Both the position numbers and the translations under genes were made by a program. A stretch of 64,000 bases of DNA from JABMMZ01 sp964505065 (GTDB taxonomy: Bacteria; Bacteroidota; Bacteroidia; NS11-12g; UBA955). The stretch is from positions 1-64,000 of the forward strand of contig CAZDGF010000007.1 of the NCBI GenBank assembly GCA_964505065.1, read 5' to 3'. Under the pieces are notes generated by a model. That model did no database searches. It was not told the origin of the DNA and saw only the letters and a list, made by a program, of their open reading frames with translations. How positions within the stretch are numbered: the first letter of the stretch is position 1; each line of letters opens with the position of its first letter. This document shows, one piece after another, positions 28,340 to 36,866 of this stretch.

Positions 28340-28712
28340 AGCAACAGTTTTAGTGTGTGTTAATTATGTTGTTCTATTTTTTTGTTCTTAATATTTTTTA
28401 ACAAATGTAAAGCATATTACTTTAATTATGCAAATTAATTTATTGTTAAACTATACTAAAGGTACAACAGGCGGCACTTCGACAAGCTCAGTGTCCTAAT
28501 GCGTAAGGGATTACTCATTATATTATTGTTTTTTTTATTGGCATTCGTGAATCGCTTCGCTATGTTGAAGCGGCTACCCCGCAGCGTAGCGAGGAGTAAT
28601 AGCGAATTTTTCATTAAATTATTCGTTTTTCAATTGCATTCAAGAGTGCTTCGCAGTTGCCCGACCCTTTAGGGGTACGCCCAAATAGGATTTAAGGATT
28701 TGTTTCAATAAA
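28340..28712. other. Repeat-rich intergenic region
   Basis: This stretch holds no credible gene. It contains the dispersed motif at 28475-28493 and a GC-richer patch (28545-28610) with short inverted repeats built on GCTTCGCTA and CGCAGCGTAGCG. It looks like a landing zone for small repeats between the RAYT and the OmpA gene. Confidence 0.5.
28475..28493. repeat. Dispersed motif CACTTCGACAAGCTCAGTG
   Basis: Its core (TTCGACAAGCTCA) recurs, in opposite orientation, in every intact unit of the 24-bp tandem array at 40841-40937. Its ends CACT and AGTG are inverted, so it can form a small hairpin. Confidence 0.7.
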
Positions 28713-28740
28713 AAAAGCCTTCCAATATTGGAAGGCTTTT
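28713..28740 (-). terminator. OmpA gene terminator
   Basis: A perfect 28-bp palindrome (AAAAGCCTTCCAAT and its complement) ends in a T-run on the minus strand. It lies 21 bp after the OmpA stop. Confidence 0.88.
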
Positions 28741-28761
28741 CTGTTATAATTTTCTGCTATT

Positions 28762-30297
28762 TTAGTATGCCAATTGGAAGTAAACTCTTCTGTTTTTAGC
28801 TTTACCTGCTTTGGTAGCATTGTCGGCAATTGGTTTGGTATCTCCAAAACCAGTAGAGGTTAATCTTGATGCTGCAATACCTTTGCCTATTAAATAAGCT
28901 TTTACTGAATTGGCACGGTTTTGAGATAATTCTAAATTTTTAGCTTTGTCGCCTACATTGTCTGTATGACCTTCAATAGCTACATTGGCTTCTGGATATT
29001 CATTCAAAATTTTAACTAAAGCATCTAAATCATCAAAAGACTCTGCTTTAATTACATCTTTACCTGTTTCAAAATAAATACCTTTTGCTGCTAAAGCTAT
29101 TTTTTCAACAACTTCTTTTTTAATTTCAGGACAACCTTTGTTTTCGATAGTTCCTGCTACTTTAGGGCATACATCTTTATTGTCATATACACCATCGCCA
29201 TCTGTATCTGGGCAACCTTCGCCCGCTATAGCACCAGCAACAGTTGGACATTTGTCTTTTCTGTCTTCTACACCATCGCCATCTGTATCAGGGCAGCCTT
29301 TAAATTCTTTTGAACCTTTAACTGCTGGGCATTCATCGTCTTTATCTAATACGCCATCGCCATCTGTATCTGGGCAACCTTGGTTTTCCGCAGGACCAGC
29401 ATTTTTAGGACAAGCATCTAATTTATCTTCTATACCGTCTTTATCTGTATCTGGGCAACCTTTAAATTTGCGAGGACCCCATACATAAGGACAGCTATCT
29501 TGGTAATCTGGTATTGTATCCAAATCAGAATCTTTAGGACAACCTTGCTCATTAACAGGTAATTCCCAAGGTTGTGTTTTTGGGCATTTATCCAAATCAT
29601 TAGCTACACCATCTTTGTCTTTGTCTTTAATTTTACCTGTTCCGCTTCCTGCAGCTGCATCGCCATAAGGCATAGTATATACAATACCTAATGAATGGTA
29701 GGCAAATAAATCGTTGTTTTTATTTCTTGTATGTGTTAGGTAAGAAAAAGGTTCGCCATCCCATATATCATTAAAAGTGTAATTGAACATGGATTGTAAA
29801 CGAACACCTATTTTTTCGTTAAACATGTATTGAAAACCAAATCCACCAGCTAAATTACCAGCAGCTCCTGTGTATGCATCTGGGCTTTTACTAACTTTGC
29901 TATGTAAATATACACCGCCTGCACCAAGCATAATATATGGTGTAAATGGTTTGTCTTTTAATAATTTTATTCTTAAACCGCCATTAACTGTTGCCAAATT
30001 TGTTTTAAAATATTGGTCTCTAAATTGAGGAGATGCAAAAGGATGTGTGGTAAAATAACCAACATCACCACCGGAACCAAATAGGCAAACATCTATCATT
30101 GGCGAAAGATAGTAACTAATAGATGCTCCAATGCCTTGATAGCCAGGACCACGTGCAAAGTACAAAGCAGAACCTAAGTCGCCTTGGTATTCATTTATTC
30201 CGCCATTAACCTCAATACCGAGTCTTCTATCGGCTGTTTGCGCTTGTACATTTATTAAACATACAAAAACGAGTAAAGTAAGTAGTAATTTTTTCAT
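28762..30297 (-). CDS. OmpA-family outer membrane protein with TSP3 repeats
   Basis: This protein links the outer membrane to peptidoglycan. It has a signal peptide (MKKLLLTLLVFVCLINVQAQ) and an N-terminal beta-barrel-like region to about residue 215. Thrombospondin type 3 calcium-binding repeats follow at about 219-400 (units such as CPDTDGDGVEDRKDKCP). The C-terminal OmpA domain (IYFETGKDVI ... AIEGHTDNVGDKAKN ... LSQNRANSVKAYL) has the residues that grip diaminopimelate. I start at the second ATG (30297); a start two codons earlier (30303) is equally open. It is monocistronic, with a consensus promoter and a strong terminator. Confidence 0.95.
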   Translation of the reverse strand: MKKLLLTLLVFVCLINVQAQTADRRLGIEVNGGINEYQGDLGSALYFARGPGYQGIGASISYYLSPMIDVCLFGSGGDVGYFTTHPFASPQFRDQYFKTNLATVNGGLRIKLLKDKPFTPYIMLGAGGVYLHSKVSKSPDAYTGAAGNLAGGFGFQYMFNEKIGVRLQSMFNYTFNDIWDGEPFSYLTHTRNKNNDLFAYHSLGIVYTMPYGDAAAGSGTGKIKDKDKDGVANDLDKCPKTQPWELPVNEQGCPKDSDLDTIPDYQDSCPYVWGPRKFKGCPDTDKDGIEDKLDACPKNAGPAENQGCPDTDGDGVLDKDDECPAVKGSKEFKGCPDTDGDGVEDRKDKCPTVAGAIAGEGCPDTDGDGVYDNKDVCPKVAGTIENKGCPEIKKEVVEKIALAAKGIYFETGKDVIKAESFDDLDALVKILNEYPEANVAIEGHTDNVGDKAKNLELSQNRANSVKAYLIGKGIAASRLTSTGFGDTKPIADNATKAGKAKNRRVYFQLAY

Positions 30298-30343
30298 TAT
30301 CATAAGCTGTGTATTTTTTTGACTTTAATTTTACAATTGGCAA

Positions 30344-30373
30344 CAAATATATAAAAAGGTTTAATTTTAACAA
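30344..30373 (-). promoter_or_regulatory. OmpA promoter, TTG-N19-TAnnTTTG
   Basis: The minus-strand -7 element TATATTTG (30351-30344) is preceded by TTG (30373-30371) with exactly 19 nt between. The leader would be about 40 nt. Confidence 0.72.
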
Positions 30374-30388
30374 CAATTTTATAAAAAA

Positions 30389-30835
30389 TTAATTTGAAAT
30401 GGTTATTAAGTTTCCATCTTTTGTTACCAAATAAGAGCGTAAACCATACTGGGCAGGCGATTGCGCTACCGAGCCATCAAAATTAAATCTTGAATCGCAA
30501 CACTTTTGAAAGCCTGTATTTTTTGTTTCGCCACACCTAAATTGGTAAAAAGAAGAGTCAACTTCTATTTTTGCACACGATACGGAGGGTTGAAAACTAC
30601 AATTTCTATCGAAAGCATAAAAATTATCATCTGGATGATGAACAACAACTAATCCTTTAACACCTCCGGGTTCATACACAAAGGTATTGATGTTTTGCAA
30701 ATGAAAATATGTGGGCAATGCCAAATTAATGGTAACATTTACAGGAACATTGGCAATTGGGTCGGGGTTTATATTGCTTCTATCTTTACAACTTAAAGCC
30801 AAGCTAACTATAAGGCTAAATATTATTATGCGCAT
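30389..30835 (-). CDS. Rieske-like lipoprotein lacking iron-sulfur ligands
   Basis: This 148-residue lipoprotein has a lipobox LALSC with C16. The C-terminal half follows the Rieske pattern: DNFYAFDRNCS, then CCDSRFNFDGSVAQSPAQ, then LRSYLVTKDGNLITI. This resembles box II SRFDxDGxVxxGPAxxxL of Rieske proteins. Both box histidines are missing: the box I position reads CSF in place of C-x-H, and box II reads KCCDS in place of CPCHGS. It probably cannot hold a standard 2Fe-2S cluster. Several cysteines remain and could form disulfides. It follows the 3-hydroxyacyl-CoA dehydrogenase gene by 3 nt at the end of a seven-gene run. The role is unknown. Confidence 0.65.
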   Translation of the reverse strand: MRIIIFSLIVSLALSCKDRSNINPDPIANVPVNVTINLALPTYFHLQNINTFVYEPGGVKGLVVVHHPDDNFYAFDRNCSFQPSVSCAKIEVDSSFYQFRCGETKNTGFQKCCDSRFNFDGSVAQSPAQYGLRSYLVTKDGNLITISN

Positions 30836-30838
30836 AAT

Positions 30839-31687
30839 TTATTGGTATTTATAAAATCCTTCTTTGGTTTTTTTGCCATGCAAGCCTGCATCTACTTTTT
30901 GTTTTTGTATTCTACTTGGGCGAAAACGGGCTTCGTGGTTGAACAATTGGTATTGGCTTTCGGTTACAGAATAATTGGTATCTACACCTATTAAATCCAT
31001 TAATTTAAAAGGACCCATTTTAAAGCCTGACGATTCCATGAGCGCATCAATGGTTTCTAAACTGCATACATTTTCTTCCAAAGCTTTTAAACTTTCTACA
31101 TAATAAAGCCTTGCTATTCTATTAACAATAAAGCCTGGTGCATCGGCAGCTATAACGGGTTCTTTGTTTATTTTTTTTACAAATTGATACGCAATATCTA
31201 CTATATCTGCATTGGTTTTAGCGCCTTTTATAATTTCTACCAATTTCATTATTTGAGCAGGATTAAAAAAATGAATGCCTACTAAATTTTCAGCATATGG
31301 TAGTTGGGCAGCTATTTGTGTAATAGGAATAGATGAGGTATTGGTGGCATAAATAGTTTTATCGCCATTTAGTTCCATTAATTGTTTAAATAAATTAACT
31401 TTAATGTCTAATTTTTCTACAATTGCTTCTATAATTAAATCTGCTTTTAGCAAATTAATATCATTTGTAAACTGAATATTGGCTTTTATACTATCTGCTT
31501 TTTGTTGGGTAATTTTTTGGTTTTCTACCAATTTAGCCAAACTTGCCTTTAAGCCATTTTCTGCTTTTGCAAGCATATCAGTATTAATATCAAAAAGCAA
31601 TACTTTAAATTCTGCTTGGGCGCATACTTGGGCAATACCCACACCCATAGTGCCGCTACCTGCTATTGCTATTGTTTTTATTTCCAT
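30839..31687 (-). CDS. 3-hydroxyacyl-CoA dehydrogenase
   Basis: The 282-residue protein is of the 3-hydroxybutyryl-CoA dehydrogenase type and interconverts 3-hydroxyacyl-CoA and 3-ketoacyl-CoA with NAD(H). The Rossmann glycine motif is AIAGSGTMGVGIAQV at the N-terminus. The catalytic histidine sits in LVGIHFFNPAQ with the partner glutamate segment downstream (LVEIIKGAKT). The C-terminal dimerisation domain contains PGFIVNRIARLYYVESL and FKMGPFKLMDLIGVD. It lies 15 bp after envC and may be part of the long operon, although a fatty-acid or butyrate enzyme has no obvious link to the envelope genes ahead of it. Identification is secure. Confidence 0.95.
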   Translation of the reverse strand: MEIKTIAIAGSGTMGVGIAQVCAQAEFKVLLFDINTDMLAKAENGLKASLAKLVENQKITQQKADSIKANIQFTNDINLLKADLIIEAIVEKLDIKVNLFKQLMELNGDKTIYATNTSSIPITQIAAQLPYAENLVGIHFFNPAQIMKLVEIIKGAKTNADIVDIAYQFVKKINKEPVIAADAPGFIVNRIARLYYVESLKALEENVCSLETIDALMESSGFKMGPFKLMDLIGVDTNYSVTESQYQLFNHEARFRPSRIQKQKVDAGLHGKKTKEGFYKYQ

Positions 31688-31702
31688 TCTGTTTAATGTT
31701 TT

Positions 31703-32983
31703 TTAATGTTTGGTAAGCCAAGCTTCTGGGTTTTGTTTATCTTGATTAAGCCATATTTCAAAATGTATTTCTGTTGCGCCATCTTCATTTTGGGCAATAC
31801 TGCCAATGGTTTGTTTTAGGCTTAATTCTTGCCCTTGTGCCACACTTACACTTTGCAATTTAGAATACACTGTAAAATACTCGCCATGATTTACCAATAC
31901 TGTTCTGCCCATTCCTGGAATACTGATAATAGCAGCAACCGTGCCTTTTTGCACACAACGGGCTGTAGCCCCTGCCGATGTTTGAATATCTATGCCATTG
32001 TTTTGTATCATTACTTGCTCAAGCTGGGCATGGGCATGCGTGCCAAATCTTTCACTAATAAAGCCTTTTTCCACAGGCCAAGGCAGCTTGCCTTTATTGG
32101 CGGCAAAATTATCGGACACCAATTTGGCTTCGGGGGTTAGGGTTGGCTCTTTTGCTACAGGGGTTTTATCGGGTGTTTTTTCGTTGGGCTTTGTAGTGGT
32201 AGTATTTGTTTTGGCTTTTTTGGCGGCTTGTTCTTTGGCTTTCTTTTTTGCTTCGGCTATTTCTTTGGCTATAATACTGTTAATTTGGGCATTTAAGTTT
32301 TCTTTGGCTTTTTTCTGTTTATTAAGTTCTATTTGTAGCTCGGCTTCTTTGCCTTGTAGCGATTGAATGGTTTTGTTTTTTTGAGCTTTGTCCGATTCAA
32401 GTTCTTTTACCTCGCTTGCTTTATTGTTTACCAATTCTACTTTGGTTTCTTTTAAGCCTAAGAGTTCTCTCAGTTTGGTTTCTAAAGCAATTTTTTTCTC
32501 ATTTATTTTAGCTAAAAACTTGGTTTGCGCTACCGATAGATACTGAATAAACTTTAAACGTTGAAACAATTGATTGAAAGATTTGGCAGCAAATAAATAC
32601 AAAGTATTGTTATACACTTTTTTATTTTTATAGGCTGTAACAATGGCTTTGGCATAATTCTGTTTCTCTGTTTCCAATTGAGAATTTATGCTGTCTATTT
32701 CATTTTTTTTGCCTTCTACATCTTGGTTTACAAAGGCTATTTCTTGGTTAATATTACCTATTAGCTCCTCTCTTGTTTCTATAAGCCTTGCTATAGATTT
32801 AAGTTCATTTTGATTTTTTGCTTTTTTATTGCTTGTTTCTTTCAGAATTTTTTTTGTTATGGCTATTTGCTCTTCTGTTTTTTTGCGTTGTTTTTCTAAA
32901 TCTTTACGAGAGGTTTGGGCAAAAGAATTTCCTGCAATAGAAAATAATACCAATATCAAAATATGTTTTCTATTTACGCTCAT
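31703..32983 (-). CDS. EnvC-like murein hydrolase activator
   Basis: The 426-residue secreted protein has a signal peptide (about 1-22), a long charged coiled coil (about 25-250) and a Lys/Thr/Pro linker (about 255-295). A LytM/M23 domain follows (about 310-426). The zinc ligands of active LytM enzymes are only partly kept: the HxxxD site reads NNGID (His to Asn) and the usual YxHL reads YSKL (His to Lys), while EIHFEIW keeps its histidine. This fits EnvC-type proteins, which switch on amidases and do not cut murein themselves. Its start overlaps the DUF4292 gene by 14 bp, which indicates translational coupling. FtsEX-like partners are not in the window. Confidence 0.9.
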   Translation of the reverse strand: MSVNRKHILILVLFSIAGNSFAQTSRKDLEKQRKKTEEQIAITKKILKETSNKKAKNQNELKSIARLIETREELIGNINQEIAFVNQDVEGKKNEIDSINSQLETEKQNYAKAIVTAYKNKKVYNNTLYLFAAKSFNQLFQRLKFIQYLSVAQTKFLAKINEKKIALETKLRELLGLKETKVELVNNKASEVKELESDKAQKNKTIQSLQGKEAELQIELNKQKKAKENLNAQINSIIAKEIAEAKKKAKEQAAKKAKTNTTTTKPNEKTPDKTPVAKEPTLTPEAKLVSDNFAANKGKLPWPVEKGFISERFGTHAHAQLEQVMIQNNGIDIQTSAGATARCVQKGTVAAIISIPGMGRTVLVNHGEYFTVYSKLQSVSVAQGQELSLKQTIGSIAQNEDGATEIHFEIWLNQDKQNPEAWLTKH

Positions 32984-33761
32984 AACTTGGTGGAATAGAA
33001 AAAGGAAAGGTAGCTACGGTTTCAAAATCGGGTTTTTCAAAGCTAATACTAATACTGGTTTTAGATTTACCATTGTATGTTTCCATAGCTAATTTATATG
33101 GAAAATTATGATTGCCTACACTGCTAAAACTATTGTACAACACTTGGGCATAGTGTGGCGCTGTTCTATCATCTAATCTTGTTTTATTAATGATTAAAAA
33201 CTGTTTTTGGTAATAATGGTTCAGTGTAAATTTATCGTGCGAGTTATCTTTAATTTCTATTTCAGTATCTGTATTTTTTACCAAATCAAATAATTGCAGA
33301 GCAAACAAGGGCTTGGCTAACAATAGGTTTTGTATTTGTCCAACAGAAAGCTCAACACCTAATAGTTTTTCAATATCTTTGGCATAATATACATCATATT
33401 TTTTTTCTAATATAAACATTACAACTAAAGAGTCTTTGTTAATTAATATTCTTGCTGCTTGAAATCCTAATTTACTTACATTTATCCATACAAGCGAGTC
33501 TTTAAGCATTCTAATATTGGCATCTACACCCATAGAGGTGCTTCCGTTATCAAAATCTACATCTGCCTTTGCGGAAAAATATTGCCAATTGGTAAGCGTA
33601 TTGCTTAATAATTTTTCGGCTGCTTTGGTATCTGTTTTTACAATAACAGCAGTATCTTTAGACATTGGTTTGGGTGCAGCTAATTGTTTCTTACTTTTAC
33701 AAGCCGTAAAACTTGCAATCAATAATACCAAAGTAAGGCTATAAGCTATCCATTTATTCAT
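32970..33761 (-). CDS. DUF4292 lipoprotein
   Basis: This lipoprotein has lipobox FTACKSKK with C21 when started at 33761 (MNKWIAYSLTLVLLIASFTA). A longer start at 33800 would bury the signal peptide. The body is a roughly 240-residue beta-rich domain typical of DUF4292, a Bacteroidota family of unknown function. The start overlaps the stop of the TPR lipoprotein gene by 8 bp, and its own stop overlaps envC by 14 bp. The three products are therefore made together and may act together at the envelope. A LolB-like role is one possibility, untested here. Confidence 0.82.
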   Translation of the reverse strand: MNKWIAYSLTLVLLIASFTACKSKKQLAAPKPMSKDTAVIVKTDTKAAEKLLSNTLTNWQYFSAKADVDFDNGSTSMGVDANIRMLKDSLVWINVSKLGFQAARILINKDSLVVMFILEKKYDVYYAKDIEKLLGVELSVGQIQNLLLAKPLFALQLFDLVKNTDTEIEIKDNSHDKFTLNHYYQKQFLIINKTRLDDRTAPHYAQVLYNSFSSVGNHNFPYKLAMETYNGKSKTSISISFEKPDFETVATFPFSIPPSYERK

Positions 33762-35265
33762 ACAATTTTTTATCTGCAATTTTTTTATCAATCCATTCAT
33801 TTTTTAGTCCCATAGTTTTGGCTTGTTGCCAGTTTTCCAAAGCTTTTGTAGGTTCATTCAGTTTAAAATAAATATTACCTAAAATATCAAAAAGTTGTGC
33901 ATTTTCTATTGGCAAAGCTTTTGCTTCTAAAGCACTATTTTGCGCTTCAGTATATTTTTGCAGCTTATACAATGCTATGCTTTTTTCTATCAATAATAAA
34001 ACTTTATCCTTATCTTCAATCACATATCTTAAGCCATTAACGGCAAACTCATTGGCTTTATTGTGTTGTAATAAATTGTTATTGCCATTTGCAACATAAT
34101 AATATAACAAGGCAATATTTGGAAAATACTCAATGGCTTTTTCGCTCAATTCAATGGTTTTTTGGTAGTTTTTTTGTAATGATGCTATTTTTATTGCGCC
34201 CAGCCAAGCATCGTACATATTGGCATTTAATTTTGTGCTGTTTTCGTAGGCTAATTGCGCTTCGTTTTGCTTGTTTATTTTTTCATAAAAGGTGGCTGCT
34301 GTATATTGCGCATTGGCATTGGCAGGATAAATACTAATTAAAGCTTTGGCAGCTATTTCGGCATATTGGCTATTAATTGTTTTATTGTCAATATTTTTTA
34401 ATAAATCTTGACAAGCTTTGGTTTTAGTTTCAAAAGTTGTGTTGGCATCATTAAAAGCTTGTTCAAAATATTTTTTTGCTTTTGTATCATCATTTTTCCC
34501 AAAATAATATTGATACAAAGCATAATTTACCTGCCAATTGTTTGGATTAATTTCCATTGCTTTTTCATAATTGAGCATGGCATTGGTTTCGTCTTTTTGC
34601 AATTGGTATATGGCTGCATCTTCAATATAAAATTGTGCTTTTTTAGGTGCTGCTTTTTTTAGTTGATTGTATATGTTGTGCGCACCTTCGTAATCTTTTT
34701 TATCGTTGTACAACTTAATTAATTTAAGTGCAATATTGGTTTTAAAACCTGCTTGCTCTAAATACTGTTTCCAAAGGGCTATTTGCTTGTCGGTATTTTT
34801 TTCGCCAACATCGTATAAATTCACTAATTCTGCATAAGTTGGTTCATCTTTCAAATTACTTTTTAGCGAGGTTTCTAAAACATTGATACCATCTTTATAT
34901 TGTCCTATTTGCTTTAAATAATGTGCATAATGCAGGGCATAAAACTTATTTTCTGGTGCTAATTTATTGGCTTTTGAGGCATTGAACAAAGCTTCATTAT
35001 AATTTTTTAAAAAATTATTTGTACGGCTTAGCTGGTAATAAACTGAAGCCTCTTGCGGTTTTAGGTTAGCACAAGCATTAAATTTTTGAAGCGCTACAGT
35101 ATAATTGCCAATATTGTATTGCGCACAAGCATCTATATAATAGCTTTCAAACTGATTGGGATTTGTTACATTATCTGCTACGCTTTTTTTACTTTTACAA
35201 GCATTAAAACTTAAAATAGCTACTAAGGCTATTAGAGAGAGTTTTATACTTTGCAAAAATTTCAT
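33754..35265 (-). CDS. TPR lipoprotein
   Basis: The 503-residue lipoprotein has lipobox FNACKSKK (C23) followed by at least ten tetratricopeptide repeats through the whole chain, for example around AQYNIGNYTVALQKFNA and NAMLNYEKAMEINPNN. TPR solenoids act as protein-docking scaffolds. Signal peptide and lipobox place it on the periplasmic face of a membrane. It lies 13 bp after the nucleotidyltransferase gene and overlaps the DUF4292 gene by 8 bp. The ACKSKK stretch after its lipobox is the same as in DUF4292. Its partner is not known. Confidence 0.88.
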   Translation of the reverse strand: MKFLQSIKLSLIALVAILSFNACKSKKSVADNVTNPNQFESYYIDACAQYNIGNYTVALQKFNACANLKPQEASVYYQLSRTNNFLKNYNEALFNASKANKLAPENKFYALHYAHYLKQIGQYKDGINVLETSLKSNLKDEPTYAELVNLYDVGEKNTDKQIALWKQYLEQAGFKTNIALKLIKLYNDKKDYEGAHNIYNQLKKAAPKKAQFYIEDAAIYQLQKDETNAMLNYEKAMEINPNNWQVNYALYQYYFGKNDDTKAKKYFEQAFNDANTTFETKTKACQDLLKNIDNKTINSQYAEIAAKALISIYPANANAQYTAATFYEKINKQNEAQLAYENSTKLNANMYDAWLGAIKIASLQKNYQKTIELSEKAIEYFPNIALLYYYVANGNNNLLQHNKANEFAVNGLRYVIEDKDKVLLLIEKSIALYKLQKYTEAQNSALEAKALPIENAQLFDILGNIYFKLNEPTKALENWQQAKTMGLKNEWIDKKIADKKLYE

Positions 35266-35278
35266 TAAACAGAGATAA

Positions 35279-36289
35279 TTAATTTAAAGTACTATAATCT
35301 CCAATGCTGTATTCTTTGCTTTCGCCATTTAGGGTAACATAATTACCTATCATACTATTTTTAAAATGAGCTTCTGTAATTTGACAATTGTTTTGGATAA
35401 TACTGTTTGAAATGGTGCTATTTTTTACCACCGTACCATTGCCAATACTTACGTGCGGACCAATAGTGCTATTTTCTATTACTACATCTTTACCTATAAA
35501 ACACGGTTCTATAATTTTACTACCATGGTTATATTGCGAAAAATCTACCGCTAACTCATCTTTTTTAATTTCTAAAATTCGTTGATTGGTATATACTGTA
35601 GCATCTTTATTGCCACAATCCAACCATTCCTCTACCTCACCAGGAATAAATTGCAAGCCTTTATTCTTCATGTTTTCTAAAGCATTGGTTAATTGGTATT
35701 CACCTTTTTCTTTGATATCATTGTCTATCAAATATTGAATTTCATCTAACAAATTATCGCCATCTTTAAAGTAATAAATACCAATAATGGCAAGGTCGGT
35801 TATAAACTCTTGAGGCTTTTCAATAAAATCTGTAATTACATTTTCGTTATTCAATTTTACCACACCAAACTGGTTAGGATTTTCTACCTTATGCACCCAA
35901 ATAGTGCCGTCTTTGCTTTTATCCAACTCAAATTGGGCTTTAAACAAAGTATCGGCAAAAGCTATAATTACCTCGCCTGTAAGTGCAGGTGTGGCACACA
36001 TTACAGCATGGGCTGTACCCAAAGCTTCATCTTGGTAATAAATTCTACCTTTAGCACCAATACTTTCAGCTATTTGTAGTAATTGTAATTCTACCGCTTC
36101 GCCAAAATCGCCAATTACAAAAGCTACCTCATTGATAGGCTCGTTGCATACTGCTGCTATATCTTCTACCAAGCGTTGCACAATTGGTTTACCAGCTATT
36201 GGCAGCAATGGTTTTGGTACTGTAAGTGTGTGAGGGCGCATGCGTTTTCCCATGCCTGCCATTGGTATAATAATATTCATTCCGCTCAT
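35279..36289 (-). CDS. Sugar nucleotidyltransferase with left-handed helix
   Basis: The 336-residue enzyme has the pyrophosphorylase signature IIPMAGMGKRMRPHTLTVPK and then KPLLPIAGKPI at the N-terminus. It is of the type that couples a sugar 1-phosphate to NTP. FADTLF and VEEWLDCGNKDA are further family features. The last 80 residues are hexapeptide repeats forming a left-handed beta helix (VVIENSTIGPHVSIGNGTVV). The precise sugar (glucose, mannose or other) cannot be set from sequence. An alternative start lies three codons in. It sits between dut (20 bp upstream) and the TPR lipoprotein gene, an order seen in many Bacteroidota. Confidence 0.9.
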   Translation of the reverse strand: MSGMNIIIPMAGMGKRMRPHTLTVPKPLLPIAGKPIVQRLVEDIAAVCNEPINEVAFVIGDFGEAVELQLLQIAESIGAKGRIYYQDEALGTAHAVMCATPALTGEVIIAFADTLFKAQFELDKSKDGTIWVHKVENPNQFGVVKLNNENVITDFIEKPQEFITDLAIIGIYYFKDGDNLLDEIQYLIDNDIKEKGEYQLTNALENMKNKGLQFIPGEVEEWLDCGNKDATVYTNQRILEIKKDELAVDFSQYNHGSKIIEPCFIGKDVVIENSTIGPHVSIGNGTVVKNSTISNSIIQNNCQITEAHFKNSMIGNYVTLNGESKEYSIGDYSTLN

Positions 36290-36309
36290 TTTTATCTATG
36301 TGTGTATAT

Positions 36310-36777
36310 TTAAAGTTTAATGCCTGTGTGTCCGTATCCGCCTTCGCCTCTTTGGGTTTGGGTAAGTTCTGTTTCTATTTGCCAATTGGCTTGCAAGCAA
36401 GGTGCAATTACCATTTGTGCTATTCTATCGCCTGCTTGTATTGTAAAATTTTCGTTGCTTAAATTAATCAACAATATTTTTATTTCGCCTCTGTAATCGG
36501 CATCTATTGTGCCTGGGCTGTTTAATACTGTAATACCATGTTTATATGCCAAACCACTGCGAGGGCGAATTTGGGCTTCGTAGCCTTCTGGTAGTTCTAT
36601 ATAAATACCTGTTGGCACTAATTCTCTTTGCATGGGTGCTAAATGAATAGGCTTTTCTATATTGGCACAAATATCTGCCCCTGCTGCCAATGCTGTTTGG
36701 TATGCAGGCAATGGTTGAGTGCCTTTGTTTATTATTTTTATGTTGATACTCAAAATATAATCAGCAAATTTACGCAT
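36310..36777 (-). CDS. dut: dUTPase
   Basis: Dut hydrolyses dUTP to dUMP and pyrophosphate, keeping uracil out of DNA and supplying thymidylate synthesis. The 155-residue trimeric-type protein shows all five motifs: GADICANIE, RPRSGLAYKHGITV, SPGTIDADYRGEI, GDRIAQMVI and GEGGYGHTG. The last motif is a variant of the usual GFGSTG. The ATG at 36777 adds about eight residues compared with typical Dut starts; an in-frame TTG at 36753 would give the more usual N-terminus. It is the first gene of the seven-gene minus-strand run. Confidence 0.96.
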   Translation of the reverse strand: MRKFADYILSINIKIINKGTQPLPAYQTALAAGADICANIEKPIHLAPMQRELVPTGIYIELPEGYEAQIRPRSGLAYKHGITVLNSPGTIDADYRGEIKILLINLSNENFTIQAGDRIAQMVIAPCLQANWQIETELTQTQRGEGGYGHTGIKL

Positions 36778-36846
36778 TTTTTGCTTTATGGCGAATGTTG
36801 AAAAGATAAAAATATAAACAGTTCTAAATTTAGAAAAAAGAAAATT

Positions 36847-36854
36847 ACTTTTGC
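36847..36854 (+). promoter_or_regulatory. -7 element of the TPR-HTH gene
   Basis: TACTTTTG matches TAnnTTTG exactly, with the ATG 20 nt after its first base, so the leader would be only about 10 nt. Confidence 0.5.
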
Positions 36855-36866
36855 TGAAACTAAAAT

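Noticed and set aside
29138..29488. 116-residue frame rich in SPSVSGQP
   Set aside because: It is the antisense reading of the periodic TSP3 calcium-binding repeats of the OmpA gene.
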